A stretch of DNA of 64,000 bases, taken from contig NC_051063.1 of the NCBI RefSeq assembly GCF_004664715.2, positions 110,060,829 to 110,124,828 of the forward strand, written 5' to 3'. The translations under genes were made by a program, and so were the position numbers. Shown piece by piece: positions 22,836-35,245 of this stretch. The notes beneath the pieces are model-generated. The model was given only the letters and a program-made list of their open reading frames with translations. It did no database searches and was not told where the DNA came from. How positions within the stretch are numbered: the first letter of the stretch is position 1; each line of letters opens with the position of its first letter. Origin of the DNA: Peromyscus leucopus (Eukaryota > Chordata > Mammalia > Rodentia > Cricetidae).

Positions 22836-23150
22836 TTTTTCTGTTTTTTTTTTTTTTTGCTTTGAATTGTCTTTTCTTTATTTTTTTTCATTTTACATAC
22901 TAACCACTGTTACCCCTTCCTCCCCTTGTCCAGTTCCTCCCCCACCTGCCCCCCATCCCACCCCCCATTCACACCTCATAGGGGGTTAAGGCCTCCCTTG
23001 GGTAGTCTACTTACTTACCAAGTTGGGGGCAGGACCAAGCCCCTCCCCCGCTGCATCAAGGCTGATTAAGGCATCCCAGCATGGGCTCTGAAAAGCCAGT
23101 TCATGTACCTGGCATAGGTCCTGGTCCCTTTGCCAGGGCTATTTTTCTTT
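22836..23150 (-). mobile_element. LINE-1 3' UTR, minus, 5'-truncated
   Basis: A poly(T) run at about 22845-22858 is the A-tail of a minus-strand L1. It is followed by 'ttcattttacatactaacca', a C-rich 'cctgccccccatccca' segment, 'ggttaaggcctcccttgggt', 'gcatcaaggctgattaaggc' and 'gctctgaaaagccagttcat'. These are characteristic of rodent L1 3' ends read backwards. It stops near 23150, well before any ORF2 sequence. Confidence 0.82.
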
Positions 23151-24955
23151 GTTAGGACAACAAGAACACATTAAGGTTCAACCAAATCCGTTATGGTGTA
23201 ATGAGTGAGTTAATTCCATCCGCAATGGTCCTAATTCCAAACAAGAGTCCATTATGAGGATCTGAGTGGACATCAGCTGTATGAAGGCATCACCTGTCTT
23301 AACATATCTGGACATCGCTTTTATAGATGTTGTTAAGCCATCACCATAATTGTGTATACATAATAAATAGCAATTGTTCTATTTGGTTACTTCACTTTCA
23401 GTGTTTATCACTAATTTGCTAATTTCCTGATTAGTTTTCCTGGTTAAAGAAAATCACTATCCCAACTCAGGTACTTAGGTTATTTAAAGATCTTACTTGA
23501 CAGGACAAGGAAGAGAGGATAGTTGGGTGCATTCTGCATGAGTAGAGAGAAAGTTCTGATTCCATGGGTATTCTATATGTGTTAACTTCTTGTGTACCAT
23601 TTTACATACTTTAGAACAAGAAGGGATTTATTTGAGATCTCCATCTATATGTGGTTCTACTGAGTATCCCAGATAACCCATCTTTGGTCTCCATTAATCT
23701 AATTCCTTCTTAAATATAAAATGCAGAAAAAACCCAATGTGTTACCTGTCATTTGTTGTTGTTGAGAGACAACGTGTCAGAAGAAGCAAGGAAATAATTT
23801 TGAAAGATACATTTAGCTTTATATACAGACTACTGTCTGCATGTTATAATTATGGTACTGAGTGTTAATATTGTTTTGATATGCTTCAATATTATATTAA
23901 CTTCTAAGACTCTGCAACACTTGTACTTACTGTGCCTTTGTCTCTGTATTCCTTTTCATAAAACAACCTACTAATGCCTAGACTAAATCTTTAGGAACTC
24001 AATCCATGTGAAATTATACTGCATTCCCCCATATCCAAAGTTATCTTTAAAATAATTGTTAGCATATATGTATAAGATGATTTCTAAGGTTTTAAGATTT
24101 ACCACAGATTATTTCTTTATTCTGTTTATGGATGTCAAATATCCTCTTACTCATATTCCAACATTAGTGGCCAAAACATTATCTATTTGCAGAAAAAAGG
24201 TCCTAAATAAATTGCTTTTAGTTGAGTTTCTAATAAAAAAATATATAAGAAATCACTACCGTATATATAGTTCTTGCTTTGTGATGTAATTGCCTTGTGA
24301 TTTACACCTCAACCAATGGAGGGGTCAATTAAAAGCCATGAAAAGTCAAATATGCTGATGCTTTCACAGTTACTGTGAAACACTTTGGTGAACTTAATGT
24401 TTTCTAGACATAATTCATAGGGATGAATATATTCATAAGCATGTGATGTTGTTATTTTCAAATGAGTCAATGAAGGTGACATGGTAATTTGCTTTATACA
24501 ACATGAGGACACAGCCCTCCTTTGGCTATTATTGTTTCATGTGACAACTTTCAGACATAGCTGTGGGTCTAGACACTCTTAATTTTCATTTTCCTTCAGA
24601 AAACTAAACAATTCATTTCTTACAATGCAAATTCTGTCCCTTGCCACCTTCTTCCATTAGCCATTCATTAATTTTGATTAAAAAATACCTTCAGTGTATG
24701 AATAGGAGATAGTTCTTTGTAAATTGTATGTCTATTATTTAAAATTAAATTATATATGGACACTCTTCACTTCCAGAATATTTAGCGTAGGGCCTACCAA
24801 TTATAGGGAAAAGAAGGTTGTCAATATGTGATCTGTTTTTTACTGACCTGTAATTCACATTGCTGTAAACTGTAAATTGGTAAGGAAACTAAATCCCTGT
24901 GAATTTCAAGAAAAATAAAGGGAGACATTTAGAGATTTCAGAAGTGAGAAGTTGC
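23151..24955. other. Unassigned AT-rich DNA
   Basis: No gene or recognisable repeat. The frames at 24056-24289 and 24309-24512 are short and AT-driven. Confidence 0.45.
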
Positions 24956-24959
24956 CAAC

Positions 24960-25148
24960 TGAAATGTTTCTTCTGCTTAAGAGTTACTTGGCCTAGAGAA
25001 GTTTGTTCATTATCCTGCCTCCACCTCCTTAGTGCTGGGATTTCAACTTTATGCATCACACCCAGTGAAGTGTGATTCTGGAGGTCCAATCTGGGATTTT
25101 GTACATGCCAGTTAAGTGCTCTACCAAGTGAGTTACATCACCTGCTCA
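24960..25148 (-). mobile_element. ID-B1 composite SINE (B4 family), minus
   Basis: On the plus strand a reverse B1-like part ('cctccacctccttagtgctg', 'catcacacccagtgaagtg') comes first, then a reverse ID/tRNA-like head ('aagtgctctaccaagtgagt'). On the minus strand this is ID followed by B1. It is well diverged. Confidence 0.68.
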
Positions 25149-26640
25149 TTTGCCTCTTATGTAAAATGAAAGAAGCACTTTTCACTTCCCAATGGGAAAG
25201 TAACAAAAAACAGTAAATAAGATACCTGCTTATTTCAAAATGTAAAACTATTTAGAGACTAGGTAAAAGACAGTATTTAGAAAACATGAAATCAGTCCAT
25301 TCAATAAAAATCACTTACACTTAGAGGTGTGGGGGTGGGGAGGCTGCAACTGTGCTTCCAAACTTAGAATTATCTATTTCACTGAAAAATTTAAATTCCC
25401 AGAAGTAACTACTATGCTGTCTAAACAAAACTGCCTTTAGAAAATCGGCACTTTCAAACAGAGCCCTTAAAGCAAATAACAGAGATTTTATTTCAAGGAA
25501 ATGTTAGATTTGAAAGACAGTTTTCTCTTTCTATGGACTCTTTAAGATTCTGCAGTAGAGGAGGTGATAGCCAAATGAAAGTGGGAAGGGCTGGGTGGCT
25601 GACGCATATACAAAAAGACTATAGAGAAAACTACAATTTAAGGGTCATATAAAGTCATCATATGAAAGGGTAGTTTGCAGGTCATATTAATTCAGCTAAT
25701 ACATGCCTGGCTGGCTCCTGGGGTTCATTGTCATTACACTGTAACTATAGATTCAAAACATTTTGCTCAAAAGTCATTACCTGCAAACTCCCTTATGCCA
25801 TCTATGAAGATGATGTCTACTCAGGGCAGCTCTATGTAGCTCAGTTGTGAATGTGTTAGCCCAGAAGCTTTATATCCAATTGTGAGCACATTGGATGTGT
25901 TAAGTGATCCTAAACCACCCAATTCATGTCCCACAAAGAGGTCTGAGAAGGAACTGTGTAGAGATTGCTAAATATATTTCAATTTATATTAACTAAGAGC
26001 TGGTAATATGAAAAATGGTCAAGACATTATGTAATTAGTACAGTTCTCCTAAGGAGGGCTATAATTATAGAAATCATAAATCATTGTTTCTGCCATAACT
26101 GTAAATAGAGAACAAAAAGGAACTGACAGACCCTCTTTACCAATTTCTTTCAGGTAATAAAATATTTTTGACATGGATAACTGTCACCTTTGATTGTCAG
26201 TCGGGAGAGATGGGGGGAGAAAGAGCATTTTGTTTTAATTTCTAGAAAAAAAAAGTCATTTTTTTCAGTGATTGTCAGTAATATTCTTTGATGAGTGTGA
26301 ACTTTTCACACTTAAATAGTTCTCTGGCTGTCTCTGGATAAAGGAGAAAGAAGAACCCTTGAACTTCCCTTTGACCTTTATTCTGAGCCTAACAAGAGGA
26401 GTTGTAAGGGCAGCCTTTGACAGAGTAAGGTTCTGTGATGTTTTCCTGTTTCTATGGTGGGGATCTAAAACCATTCTTTTAAAGGCATTGATAAAACTCA
26501 CTTCACTTCACAATGACCCACTTTTCACTTATGTTGAGAAGGGAAACTTAGAATCCTACCTTGGCCTGTAAATACAGTACTCTGTAGACACAGGTACCTA
26601 AAGGAAGATAGTAAAAAAAATAACTAAAGGAAAATATATC
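25149..26640. other. Unassigned DNA, possible degraded ID-like head
   Basis: No gene recognised. The word 'tatgtagctcagttgtgaat' at about 25835-25854 resembles the A-box region of an ID SINE, but the rest does not follow well. Overlapping frames at 26265-26571 have no recognisable product. Confidence 0.35.
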
Positions 26641-26681
26641 ATTTTAAGTTTGCATATATAGATATAGATATGTATATATTA

Positions 26682-26682
<1 letters not shown>

Positions 26683-26726
<44 letters not shown>

Positions 26727-26728
26727 AT
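26683..26728. repeat. Compound (CA)n(TA)n microsatellite
   Basis: About 24 bp of CA followed by about 22 bp of TA, on the left edge of an L1 3' UTR. Confidence 0.93.
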
Positions 26729-26744
26729 TGTTTCAATGAATTTA

Positions 26745-27480
26745 CACTATTTGGGGTGGTAATGCTACCCACTAAGGTCCAGAGTCTAGCTAACAAAACA
26801 CCCAGTCCCTTTGAGCCAGAAAAGTCCAAGAAATTTCCCCAAACAACATAGGCTATTGCCATTGTCCTTGGTTGTACCACAGACCTTAAAGGTAAAAGCC
26901 TACTATTGAAGACATCACATACTTGAGACATAGGCCTTGGAGGAACTGACCTGGAACTGACCTGAAGGCCTACTTCCTGAGGACTAGCTCTCATAGCACC
27001 TGAAGTTGCTATGCAAGCTTTCGAGGCAGAAAAACAATTAGTTGTCCTATACAACTGCATAGCCTATGAATCACAGCAATGATCAGCATAATAATGTATC
27101 CTCAATGGTGAAATAGTGGCACCCATATCTGGGGGACAACCAACACTGTCTATTGTACAAAAGCCCTATTAAATAGAGGAGAATTCATGCCAGGTACTAT
27201 ATCCATAATACAGTACCCGTGGCTGGTGAGGCTATGGACTGTAGAGGAGAGCTTACTATCACCACTTTCTAAAACCAGTATGATTTCTAACTGAAGTCTA
27301 AATGCTTATTATTATACTCACAGAAATATATTGCTCTCACATCTCCTCAACATAGCTTCTTTTCACCATAGATGGAGACCATCTCAGAAATCCAGTTGGC
27401 CAAAATGTAGAGAATAACTGACCACAGAGCACCCAGTGTCAACTGATCTATCTACAACACAATTCTTATATCTGGGGCTC
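26745..27480 (+). mobile_element. Lx-type LINE-1 3' UTR, 3'-incomplete
   Basis: It aligns with the element at 37905 in the same order: 'aacataggctattgccatt' against 'aatacaggctattggcata', 'ctattgaagacatcacat' against 'ttactgaagataacacatt', and 'cagagcacccagtgtcaact' near the right end against 'gtggagtgctcagccat'. The G-rich segment and 3' end seen at 38900-39025 are missing here. The 138-codon minus frame at 26644-27060 is incidental. Confidence 0.6.
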
Positions 27481-27651
27481 AAGGAACATTGAGGTAGAGG
27501 GGGTGGAATGATTGTAATAGTAACAATAGTTTGTTTTGGGATAATTTATGAAGCATGAAATTTATCAACTTTAAATATACACTTTGCATGACTTCAAACA
27601 ACCAAATTGACAGTTTTGGAATCATTTGAATAATCCAATTAAAATAATTAA

Positions 27652-27655
<4 letters not shown>

Positions 27656-27685
<30 letters not shown>
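27656..27685. repeat. (TG)n microsatellite
   Basis: Thirty base pairs of pure TG. Confidence 0.93.
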
Positions 27686-27686
<1 letters not shown>

Positions 27687-27904
27687 ATGTGTACATATGA
27701 CACAGTGTACACCTGTAGCTCAGAGGACTCCCTGCAGTGATCAGTTTCCTTCTTCAATTCTGTGAACTTTTGGGATCAGAGAGCTTCAGACAAGTGACTC
27801 TCCTATCAATTTGCAGACAGTCTTGTTCTCATCCTTCCCACCAAGCTACCACTAATCTACTTTGAAGCTTTTAGTATGTTTGACCATTCCTTTAAATGCA
27901 AGGG

Positions 27905-28112
27905 CCAGAGACATGGTCGGTTACATGGTTAAGACCACCTACTTTTCCATGGGACCAGAGTTGGTTGGTTCTGGTTCACAACAACCTGTATCTCTAGCTG
28001 CAGGGGATCTGATGCCCTCTTATGACCTCGATGGTACCTGCAGTCGTGTGCATGTATTCCTATACCACCACACATGCAAACACACAATATACATAATTAA
28101 ACATATATTTAT
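27905..28112 (+). mobile_element. B2/B3-type SINE
   Basis: The head is diverged ('ggttacatggttaagaccac'). The body reads 'ctggttcacaacaacctgta', 'gcaggggatctgatgccctc', 'ttatgacctc', then 'acatgcaaacacacaatata' and a weak A-rich tail 'cataattaaa'. This is the B3/B2 order. Confidence 0.72.
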
Positions 28113-29100
28113 GTAGTGTACTGTTCCATATATCTAGCTTCCTTCACTGAACATAGACATTTTTTTATGTTTACTCATGTTTTAGCTTCTATAACTACTT
28201 CATTTTTCTTGATGAATAGCATACATTTTATTGTTTTTATTTGCTGAAATATTTTCATGTTTTAGTGAATCATTTACAAATCTTCTTTGGTGACATGTCT
28301 TTTAAATGTTTGGTCTATAAATTGTAGCCTCATTCCAATAAATGATGAATTTTATCATCAGTCATAATAATCATAATCATATGGTTAGCAGACATCAGAT
28401 TCCTGATCTCTCATGAAATCAAAAATTCCTCCTTTTATTCCAGGCTTGCCTACTTTTGGGTTTTTAAAAGCCTTTTGATGTTATATGCTAATTACTTAGG
28501 GTTATTAAATTTGAAATTTAAAAATGTTTGTAGTGACCTGTCTTCCTGGCATTTTTGTGACAAGATGATTAGTGATATAGAATGGAATACCCTGCCTAAG
28601 CAATGTCATTCACTTTACACTGGTGAGACTATTTATCACTTAGGGTAGCACCCTTAGGATTACCAATCCCAGACTGTAATCCTTTTGATCTGTCCTCTTT
28701 CACCACTGTGATTAAGAATGTATGTAATTCTCATTGTTTCTTCCCTCAACAAGGGGAGGTCACACCTGGTCCCCAACAAACAAGATGTAATGAAGATTAA
28801 AGGAAGAAGAAAGTATAATCTAAGAGGGAAGGCCAACACAGTTTGATGGATTTAGTGAAGCTCAAAAAAAGGCCTAATGATTAACTTTTCCATATTTTAA
28901 AGGGCCTCTAAAATGTACAGAGTTTTCTTCATATCTCAAAAAGGGTTGTCGTTCAAAGACAGATCATCATTTTCCCCCACCTCTTTCACAGGTCAAGAAG
29001 CCACTCTCTGATTCTATCTGTGTTTTGGAATCCCAAATTTCTCCCACCCTCCCAGTGTTTGATGTCAGCTGTCTTTTGTGCTTCTGTAATCATGATTAAA
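28113..29100. other. Unassigned AT-rich DNA
   Basis: No gene or recognisable repeat. Confidence 0.45.
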
Positions 29101-29104
29101 CTGG

Positions 29105-29260
29105 AGCCTGACTTAGACAGGACAGCACTGAGATCACTACTGTGGACTCTGGACCTGGTGGCTTTTAACTACATGCTGGGAAAATTATTTCACCTTGTCA
29201 TGCCTTGGTCTCTTTATCTATAAGATAAAAATAACCACAATATGTATTCCACAGATTTCT
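29105..29260 (+). mobile_element. MIR-like SINE
   Basis: It contains 'gtggactctggacctggtgg', 'gctgggaaaattatttcacc', 'ttggtctctttatctataag' and 'ataaaaataaccacaa', matching the MIR order of tRNA-related body, core and 'cctcatctgtaaaatg' counterpart, at high divergence. Confidence 0.5.
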
Positions 29261-29264
29261 TATG

Positions 29265-30730
29265 AATGAAAACATCATAATGTGTTGTTTTATTCTGTGT
29301 CGGGGATGATGCCTGGTACGAAATAAAAACTGTAGAAATGCTAAGCCATTCTTCTTCTTATTGATCCTCAGACCTAATGTCTGCTGCTCTTTGCCTGGTA
29401 ATAAATTTTACTTCATTCTGTCACTGAGAATTTCTGCCATTAATTGAACTGCCTCTGGCCATACTGAATAGATAACCTCTCAAATAACACCTGGCTACCA
29501 GACTATAGAGGGAGGCTTCATATAATTGTTAACTCAAAGAACTGCAGAATTACAATCAGCAGAACTCTGCAAAGTGGTTCTGTACCTTTTTAACCTCAGG
29601 CAATTAACTAAACTTGTCTTTGGGTTTAAGCCTAATAGACTAGTTATGACCAAGAAGAGCTGGATCATTTGTGGTGTGTATGTAGCACTGTGCTCCAACT
29701 AAATTATCTGTTATCACCATTGCCAGCATCATCACTGCTGGCCTCACCATTTTGGTGCAACACCTAATCTAGACAATAACAGATGACATAACCTGAGTCC
29801 AAAGGACTTCAGACATGCAGGACAATAGCAAGCATAAGAGCTCAGTAACTGAGCAGGGGAGAATTAAGTGAGAAAAGAGGCAAGGTGCAACATGAGGCAT
29901 AGGAAACTGATGATCCAATATAGTAAGTTCAATTTAGCTGGAAATTGAGACTTGAGAGAAAATACATAAAGTAAATCTTTTTTAATGTAGGAACAGAAAC
30001 AATGGGACTTATATATGAGGAAAATAAAAAATAATAAATAAAAGAATGGCATTGTGAAGAAAACAAACAATCAGCTTGTAGACAATAGTTACAAACTATT
30101 AGAGAAGGCAGACAAGATGTAACTAGAGCCTTCATTAGATGGAAGACACTAGGACTGAAAACAGGCACTATGTTCCTATGGAAGTCCTACTTCTTGGAAA
30201 GAATGGCTTGTCTGAAGGATGGAAGTTTGCATCACACAGAAACAGAAAGCAAACATAACCATGAATTTTTGAGACCAGATTAAAAAAAATTAGAAACAAG
30301 AAAGTTAAACAAAGGAGTTCTTTGCACATGTAGATGGTAGGGGAAGTTTTAGGTATAAGTGAAGAAACATGGTTTTAATAATTGTTCATAGAATAACAAA
30401 TTGTTTCAAATCTCCTCCATTCACAATCCTTTGATGTCATGTTGTATCAGAGACCTTATCAGATAATTGTGGAAACTACATAAAGTTATAATACAGTATA
30501 GCTCCTGCCACAGAACATGGCACCGAGTATAGTAAAGACTTAATATTTTGTTACTAACTATTGTCGGGCAATTTTAATTTAAAAGGAAACCAAAGACAAA
30601 TGCTGAACACAGTCAGTTCTAGAATGGGTGATGTGTTGGAGTTAGTTCTGTGACCCCCTCAGTCACAGACAAAATATCACCAATGAGGAACATGCTCTGG
30701 TCCATTGTTTATCTCTGGTTCTCGATTCAG
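29265..30730. other. Unassigned AT-rich DNA
   Basis: No gene or well-preserved repeat. The minus frames at 29864-30168 have long hydrophobic runs caused by A-rich DNA on the plus strand and are not convincing. Confidence 0.45.
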
Positions 30731-30734
30731 ACTC

Positions 30735-30935
30735 CTGCACTAAAAGTCTGTATTGTCAATGATTAAGTCAGACTTTGGGCAAATTACACAATCTCTCTCT
30801 GCTGTTATTTATTAGATAAATGAAAAATATTCTAATTTATTAGATTACTGCATAGATTAAATGCACTTATTCATATAGGACATTTAGAATGGTGACAGAT
30901 CTCATTAAGTACAGAATAAGGTTTAACTACCAGCA
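30735..30935 (+). mobile_element. MIR-like SINE
   Basis: It carries 'gggcaaattacacaatctct' (the 'gggcaagttacttaacctct' part of MIR), then 'ttagataaatgaaaaatatt' and 'actgcatagattaaatg', in the expected order. Confidence 0.52.
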
Positions 30936-30939
30936 GCAT

Positions 30940-31609
30940 TACTATTTGTCTGATTTTTTCACAGTTCCCTTTATGTAAGAAGTAATAAAGAAAAGTTGAT
31001 AAGGACTGAACTTTCTCATATTAGAAAACAGAAAAAAATGCACCAAGAACTGGGAGGCAATCTATTGACTAAAATCAGGCTGCTTCACGAAGGTGAACAG
31101 ATGACTGACTCTTCCATAGCAGAATGGTGTTTTCTAAATAAAGAGTTCAGTGAAATCAAAGGTCAATGATACACCACATGTCACAGGTTAAATGAAGGCC
31201 ATTCAAAGTTGGCTAAAACCAACTACCTGAAACTTTTAAGTATGTTAGCTTGTATGACAAAAGGACTTTGCATATGTAGACTCATTTTCTCAGGATAGAG
31301 AGACGATCTTGGATTTCTTGTGTGAGACCTTTGTCTGAATAAAAAATCAAATATAAACGACAAAGTCAGAGAAATGATAGGACAATAGAAAAAAGAAGAA
31401 ATCATGAGCTAAAGCATATAGGTAGTTCATTAGAACCTGAAAATTCAAACTGTAGAGGTTTACTTCCCCTGTATCCACAAAAAGGTACCAATCATACTGA
31501 AACCTTGCTTCAATTCTACACATTTCTTTTGGACATTTGATATACATAATGATAAAAAACACTATAATTTATCCTTATTTAAAGCTCTAAGATCAAGGTG
31601 ATTTGCTGC
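30940..31609. other. Unassigned AT-rich DNA
   Basis: No gene or recognisable repeat up to the MaLR insertion. Confidence 0.45.
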
Positions 31610-31614
31610 AGTGG

Positions 31615-31973
31615 TGTCTTAGTTGGGGTTTCTATTGCTGCAAAGAGGCATCATGACTGCAGCAACTCTTATAAAGGAAAACATTTAACTGGGGTGGCTT
31701 TCTTACACTTCAGAGGTTCAGTCAATTATTATCATGGTGGGACATGGTAGTGTGCAGGCAGAAGTGATACAGGAGAAGTAGCTGAGAATCCTACATCTTG
31801 TAGGCAACAGGAAGAAATCTGTCTCAATGGGCATGACTTGAGCATATATGAAACCTCAAAATCTGCATCCACAGTAACACACTTCCTCCAACAAGACCCC
31901 ACCTACTCCAAAAAGGCTACACTTGCTAATAGTGCTACTGTCTTTCGGGTCCATTTTCTTTCAAGCCACCACA
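31615..31973 (-). repeat. 3' LTR of the MaLR element
   Basis: Downstream LTR in element orientation. Shared with the other LTR: 'aactcttataaag', 'ttattatcatggt', 'gaagtagctgaga', 'cctacatcttg' and 'gtccattttctttcaa'. Differences between the two LTRs record the time since insertion. Confidence 0.85.
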
Positions 31974-33127
31974 TTCCATTCCCTGACCCCCAAAGGCTTG
32001 TAGACAGATCACAATGCAAAAATGAATTCAGTCCAACTTCAAAAGTCCCCATAGTCTATAACAGTTTCAAACTCATTTCAAAGTCTAAAGTTCAAAGTCT
32101 CTTCTGAGATTCATGCAATCTCTTAAATGCAATCTCCTATAAAATCAAAAGCAAAAAGCAAATACATGCTTCCAATAAATAATGGCACAGATTTTACATT
32201 ATTATTGCAAAATATAGGGAAGGAAGGTTAATGAGGAAATACTGGACCAAAGCAAGACTGAAAACCAGCTGGGCAAACTCCAAACTCTGCATCTCCATGT
32301 CTGATGTCAAAGTGCTCTTCAAATATCCAACTCCTTTTAGCTTTGTTGACTACAACACATTTCATTCTTTTGGACTGTTTCCACTTCCTGTTAGCAGCTC
32401 TGTCAGGCAGGTATCCTATGAGTCTGGTATCTTAGCATCTTGGGATCTCCAAGGCAGTCCAGGCTTCTCCTTCAAGCTTCACACTATGGCTTCTCTAGGC
32501 CTCCATTTAGAGACACTGCTGACATATGCCTTACCTCAGTGGCTTTCCTTAGATGCAGAGGCAAATTTCATAATCCTTTTATTCTATCCTTGATTCTAAA
32601 GCCAGAACTATATGGCTGAAGCTGCCAAGTTCTGCTGCTTGCTGGGGCTGAATCATGGCCCCCTTGTTCAATTCCATCTTCACCCACTTTTATTTTCCCA
32701 GCTTGCTCCTTTTTATTATGAGTCTCCATCAGAGTTAACACTAATAATCACAGGACAGAGTCTATACTAGGCTATTTTGAAATTTACTCTGAGAATGAAA
32801 TTAATCCAAAACTTCATTTTTGCCTCAGGCAGATTTTTTAGACAATGGCAAAAAAGCAACCACATTCTTCACCAAAATATCACAAGAAAGATCTTTAGGC
32901 CACATATTAATATTTTTCTCCTCTGATATCTCCTGAGCCAGCCCCCCACTGTTCATCAAAACACACTCAGCACCTCTGTCTTCCATGCTCTTACTAGTGT
33001 GGCCTATCAAGCAAGACTTAAAGCATTCAACTGCTTTTCTAATCCACAGTCCCATGGTCCATATTCCTTCCAACAAAAACATGGTTAGGCCTATGACAGC
33101 AATATCCCAGTCCCTGGTACCAACCTC

Positions 33128-33485
33128 TGTCTTAGTTAGGGTTTCTATTGCTGTGGAGAGACACCATGACTATGGAAACTCTTATAAAGAAAAAAACTTA
33201 ACTGGGGTGGTTCCCTTATGGTTTAGAAGTTCAGTCTATTATTATCATGGTAGGACATGGCAGCATGCATACAGATATGGTAGTGAAGAAGTAGCTGAGA
33301 TTCCTACATCTTGAAGGCAACAGGAAGTGTACTCTGACATTGGGTGGTGTCTTCAGGATATATATGAGACCTCAAAGCCTTCCTCCACAGTGACACACTT
33401 CCTCTAACAAAACCATACCTAATCCAACAAGGCTATGCCTACTAATAGTCCGTTCCCTTTGGGGTCCATTTTCTTTCAAACCACA
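33128..33485 (-). repeat. 5' LTR of the MaLR element
   Basis: Upstream LTR in element orientation, next to the primer-binding-type sequence at 33107-33127. In this orientation it would have held the promoter of the ancestral transcript. Confidence 0.85.
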
Positions 33486-33490
33486 ACTGG

Positions 33491-34395
33491 TAATAGAAAA
33501 CTAATGTAAAATGTGTGAATGAGAGAAATTTAGTGATAATGAAAACAGTAGATGTGGTGATTACTTAATTGTATGGCAAAAGTGAAGAAATCAAAGTCCA
33601 AGGACAAAGTGGAATATAAGGAATAGAACTGAGTAGACATTTGGAGACTGGGCATTCCTTTTCCCTAGTGTTTAGTTAATTCAAAGTGCAGTTCACATTC
33701 TGTACTAGAAGCTGAGCACTACATTTCAAAAATGATTAGAAAATTCTCCCCTTACAAAGTTCTTCAGCAAGAAGAAGATTAAAGTACACTGAAGATATTC
33801 AGCTTGTTATTAAAGAAAATTTGCAAAAGAGGGATGGTGATTCTTTGTGGCTATAAGAAACAGAGAACAATGCCCAGAATTTGGGATTTAACTAAGGAAC
33901 AGGTGTTTTGCAGAGTAAGTATGGATGCAGAGTGTTGCAAACTGTAGACACAAATGAGCTGTTTAAAGGACAAGGATATTGTCAAAATTCACAGGCAGAA
34001 TGACATTAATTGAGATAATACTGAATGAAAATGACACAAATAGGAGAAGAAATTTTCCATCAAGTGGAGAACCCCCTAAACACATTTTTAGTAAATGGTC
34101 TACTCTCCATGCTCATTGTCACAGCTTTATTCGAAGCTTTCCAATCACACCATCATTCAACAAAGACACATGCCTGTTCCTCCTATCCCTCTACACATAC
34201 TGCTTTCTGCTCTTATTTGAACATTCTCAAAACTTTTTTCCTTTACAGCTTCTATATTAATATCCTTATTTTCTATAGCACATGGTCTCAATGAGTTCAC
34301 ATAGCCTGTCTATTTCTCAGTCAGCTTGCAGGTTATTAGAATGGTATTCTGTGATTACAGCATCCAAGGTAACATCCACATCACTCACCCCAAAG
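33491..34395. other. Unassigned DNA
   Basis: No recognisable repeat. Two overlapping plus frames (33979-34260, 34025-34294) in different phases argue against coding. Nothing else stands out. Confidence 0.42.
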
Positions 34396-34399
34396 CATA

Positions 34400-35006
34400 C
34401 TGTCCAGTTTTAATTTTCAACCTGACATACAGACATTGGTGAAATTATTAAGGGCACTCCACATAGTTAAAAGGGAGGTTTATTTTGTGGGATAACTTAG
34501 AAGTGAAGGGATAAGTAACAGGATCTGGAAAAGGTGTGGCACAGCCTGGTGATGTTCTCTGGAGAACTCTGCTCAGTCTACCTCCATTGTCCAGGGTCCA
34601 GGATCCAAGAGAGATGGCACATCCGGATCTCAGGTCTTCAGCGTCCTCTCTCAGTCCCGCCTTGTAGGCATGACAGTTACTGAAGCCTCAATGGGAGTTG
34701 GAACTTCCAGGTCAAAGCTGGAATGGCTACCCACTACATCTCCTTCTTTTGTCTATATAAGAAAGTTCTAACCTAATACAAGACTATATATAAAGGAATG
34801 GCTATCAAATATTGTCCAGGAGTAATGAGGGATAATGACCTAGATAAGATGGAATGACAATCAATTTGAACAATATCAAGCAAGAAACACATACTAAAAT
34901 CCAGAGAAGTCTAGAGCGTGGGTAAATGGCATGTTACAAAGATCATTCCAAAATGGTATTATATCCTAAAGAACCTGAATCTAATACTTAATATGTTCTA
35001 TTTAAG

Positions 35007-35062
<56 letters not shown>

Positions 35063-35245
35063 TGTAACTATAACTGCTAGTCTTCAATCCCATCAAAGAC
35101 CTGAGAAGGAAATATAAGATAGATAGGATATCTTCTTTAATATTGTAACTGTAATTTTTGCTTGATAATCGTTTTGCTATATGTAATTTTACTATGTTAA
35201 AATTAAAAACATCCTTTTTGAAAAATAAATAAATAAAAGGGGAAG
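34400..35245 (+). mobile_element. ERV-derived internal segment, non-coding, 5' end not found
   Basis: This stretch runs into a polypurine tract ('aaataaaaggggaag' ending at 35245) directly abutting the LTR at 35246, so at least its right part is ERV internal sequence. It includes 'aggtttattttgtgggataa', 'ggtcttcagcgtcctctctc' and 'tccttcttttgtctatataa', which I associate with rodent ERV-derived repeats. No frame codes for Gag, Pol or Env. A 5' LTR was not found upstream, so the left boundary is arbitrary. Confidence 0.5.
35009..35058. repeat. (TA)n microsatellite
   Basis: About 50 bp of uninterrupted TA inside the ERV-derived segment. Self-complementary and cruciform-prone. Confidence 0.95.

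Larger units (their letters stand above)
31615..33485 (-). mobile_element. Near-complete non-autonomous MaLR (ORR1-like) element with both LTRs
   Basis: Two direct LTRs of 359 bp (31615-31973) and 358 bp (33128-33485) flank a 1154-bp internal region. On the plus strand each LTR begins TGTCTTAGTT and ends CCACCACA or CCACA, so the element reads on the minus strand. Flanking 5-bp words AGTGG (31610-31614) and ACTGG (33486-33490) match 4 of 5, consistent with a decayed MaLR target duplication. Just inside the 5' LTR (minus strand) is 'ttggtaccagggactggg', the usual start of MaLR internal sequence. Just before the 3' LTR is a purine-rich 'cctttgggggtcagggaatg'. MaLR internal regions do not code for retroviral proteins, and the frames here (32231-32593, 32985-33314 and others) are incidental. 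Confidence 0.85.

Noticed and set aside
25835..25870. Possible ID element or tRNA A-box
   Set aside because: Only one box resembles the ID head; no B-box or A-tail follows.
26644..27060. 138-codon minus frame
   Set aside because: Antisense to an L1 3' UTR and partly a (CA)n(TA)n microsatellite; no domain seen.
32231..32593. 120-codon plus frame
   Set aside because: Antisense to the internal region of the MaLR, which does not encode proteins.
32985..33314. 109-codon plus frame
   Set aside because: Spans the MaLR internal region and its LTR.
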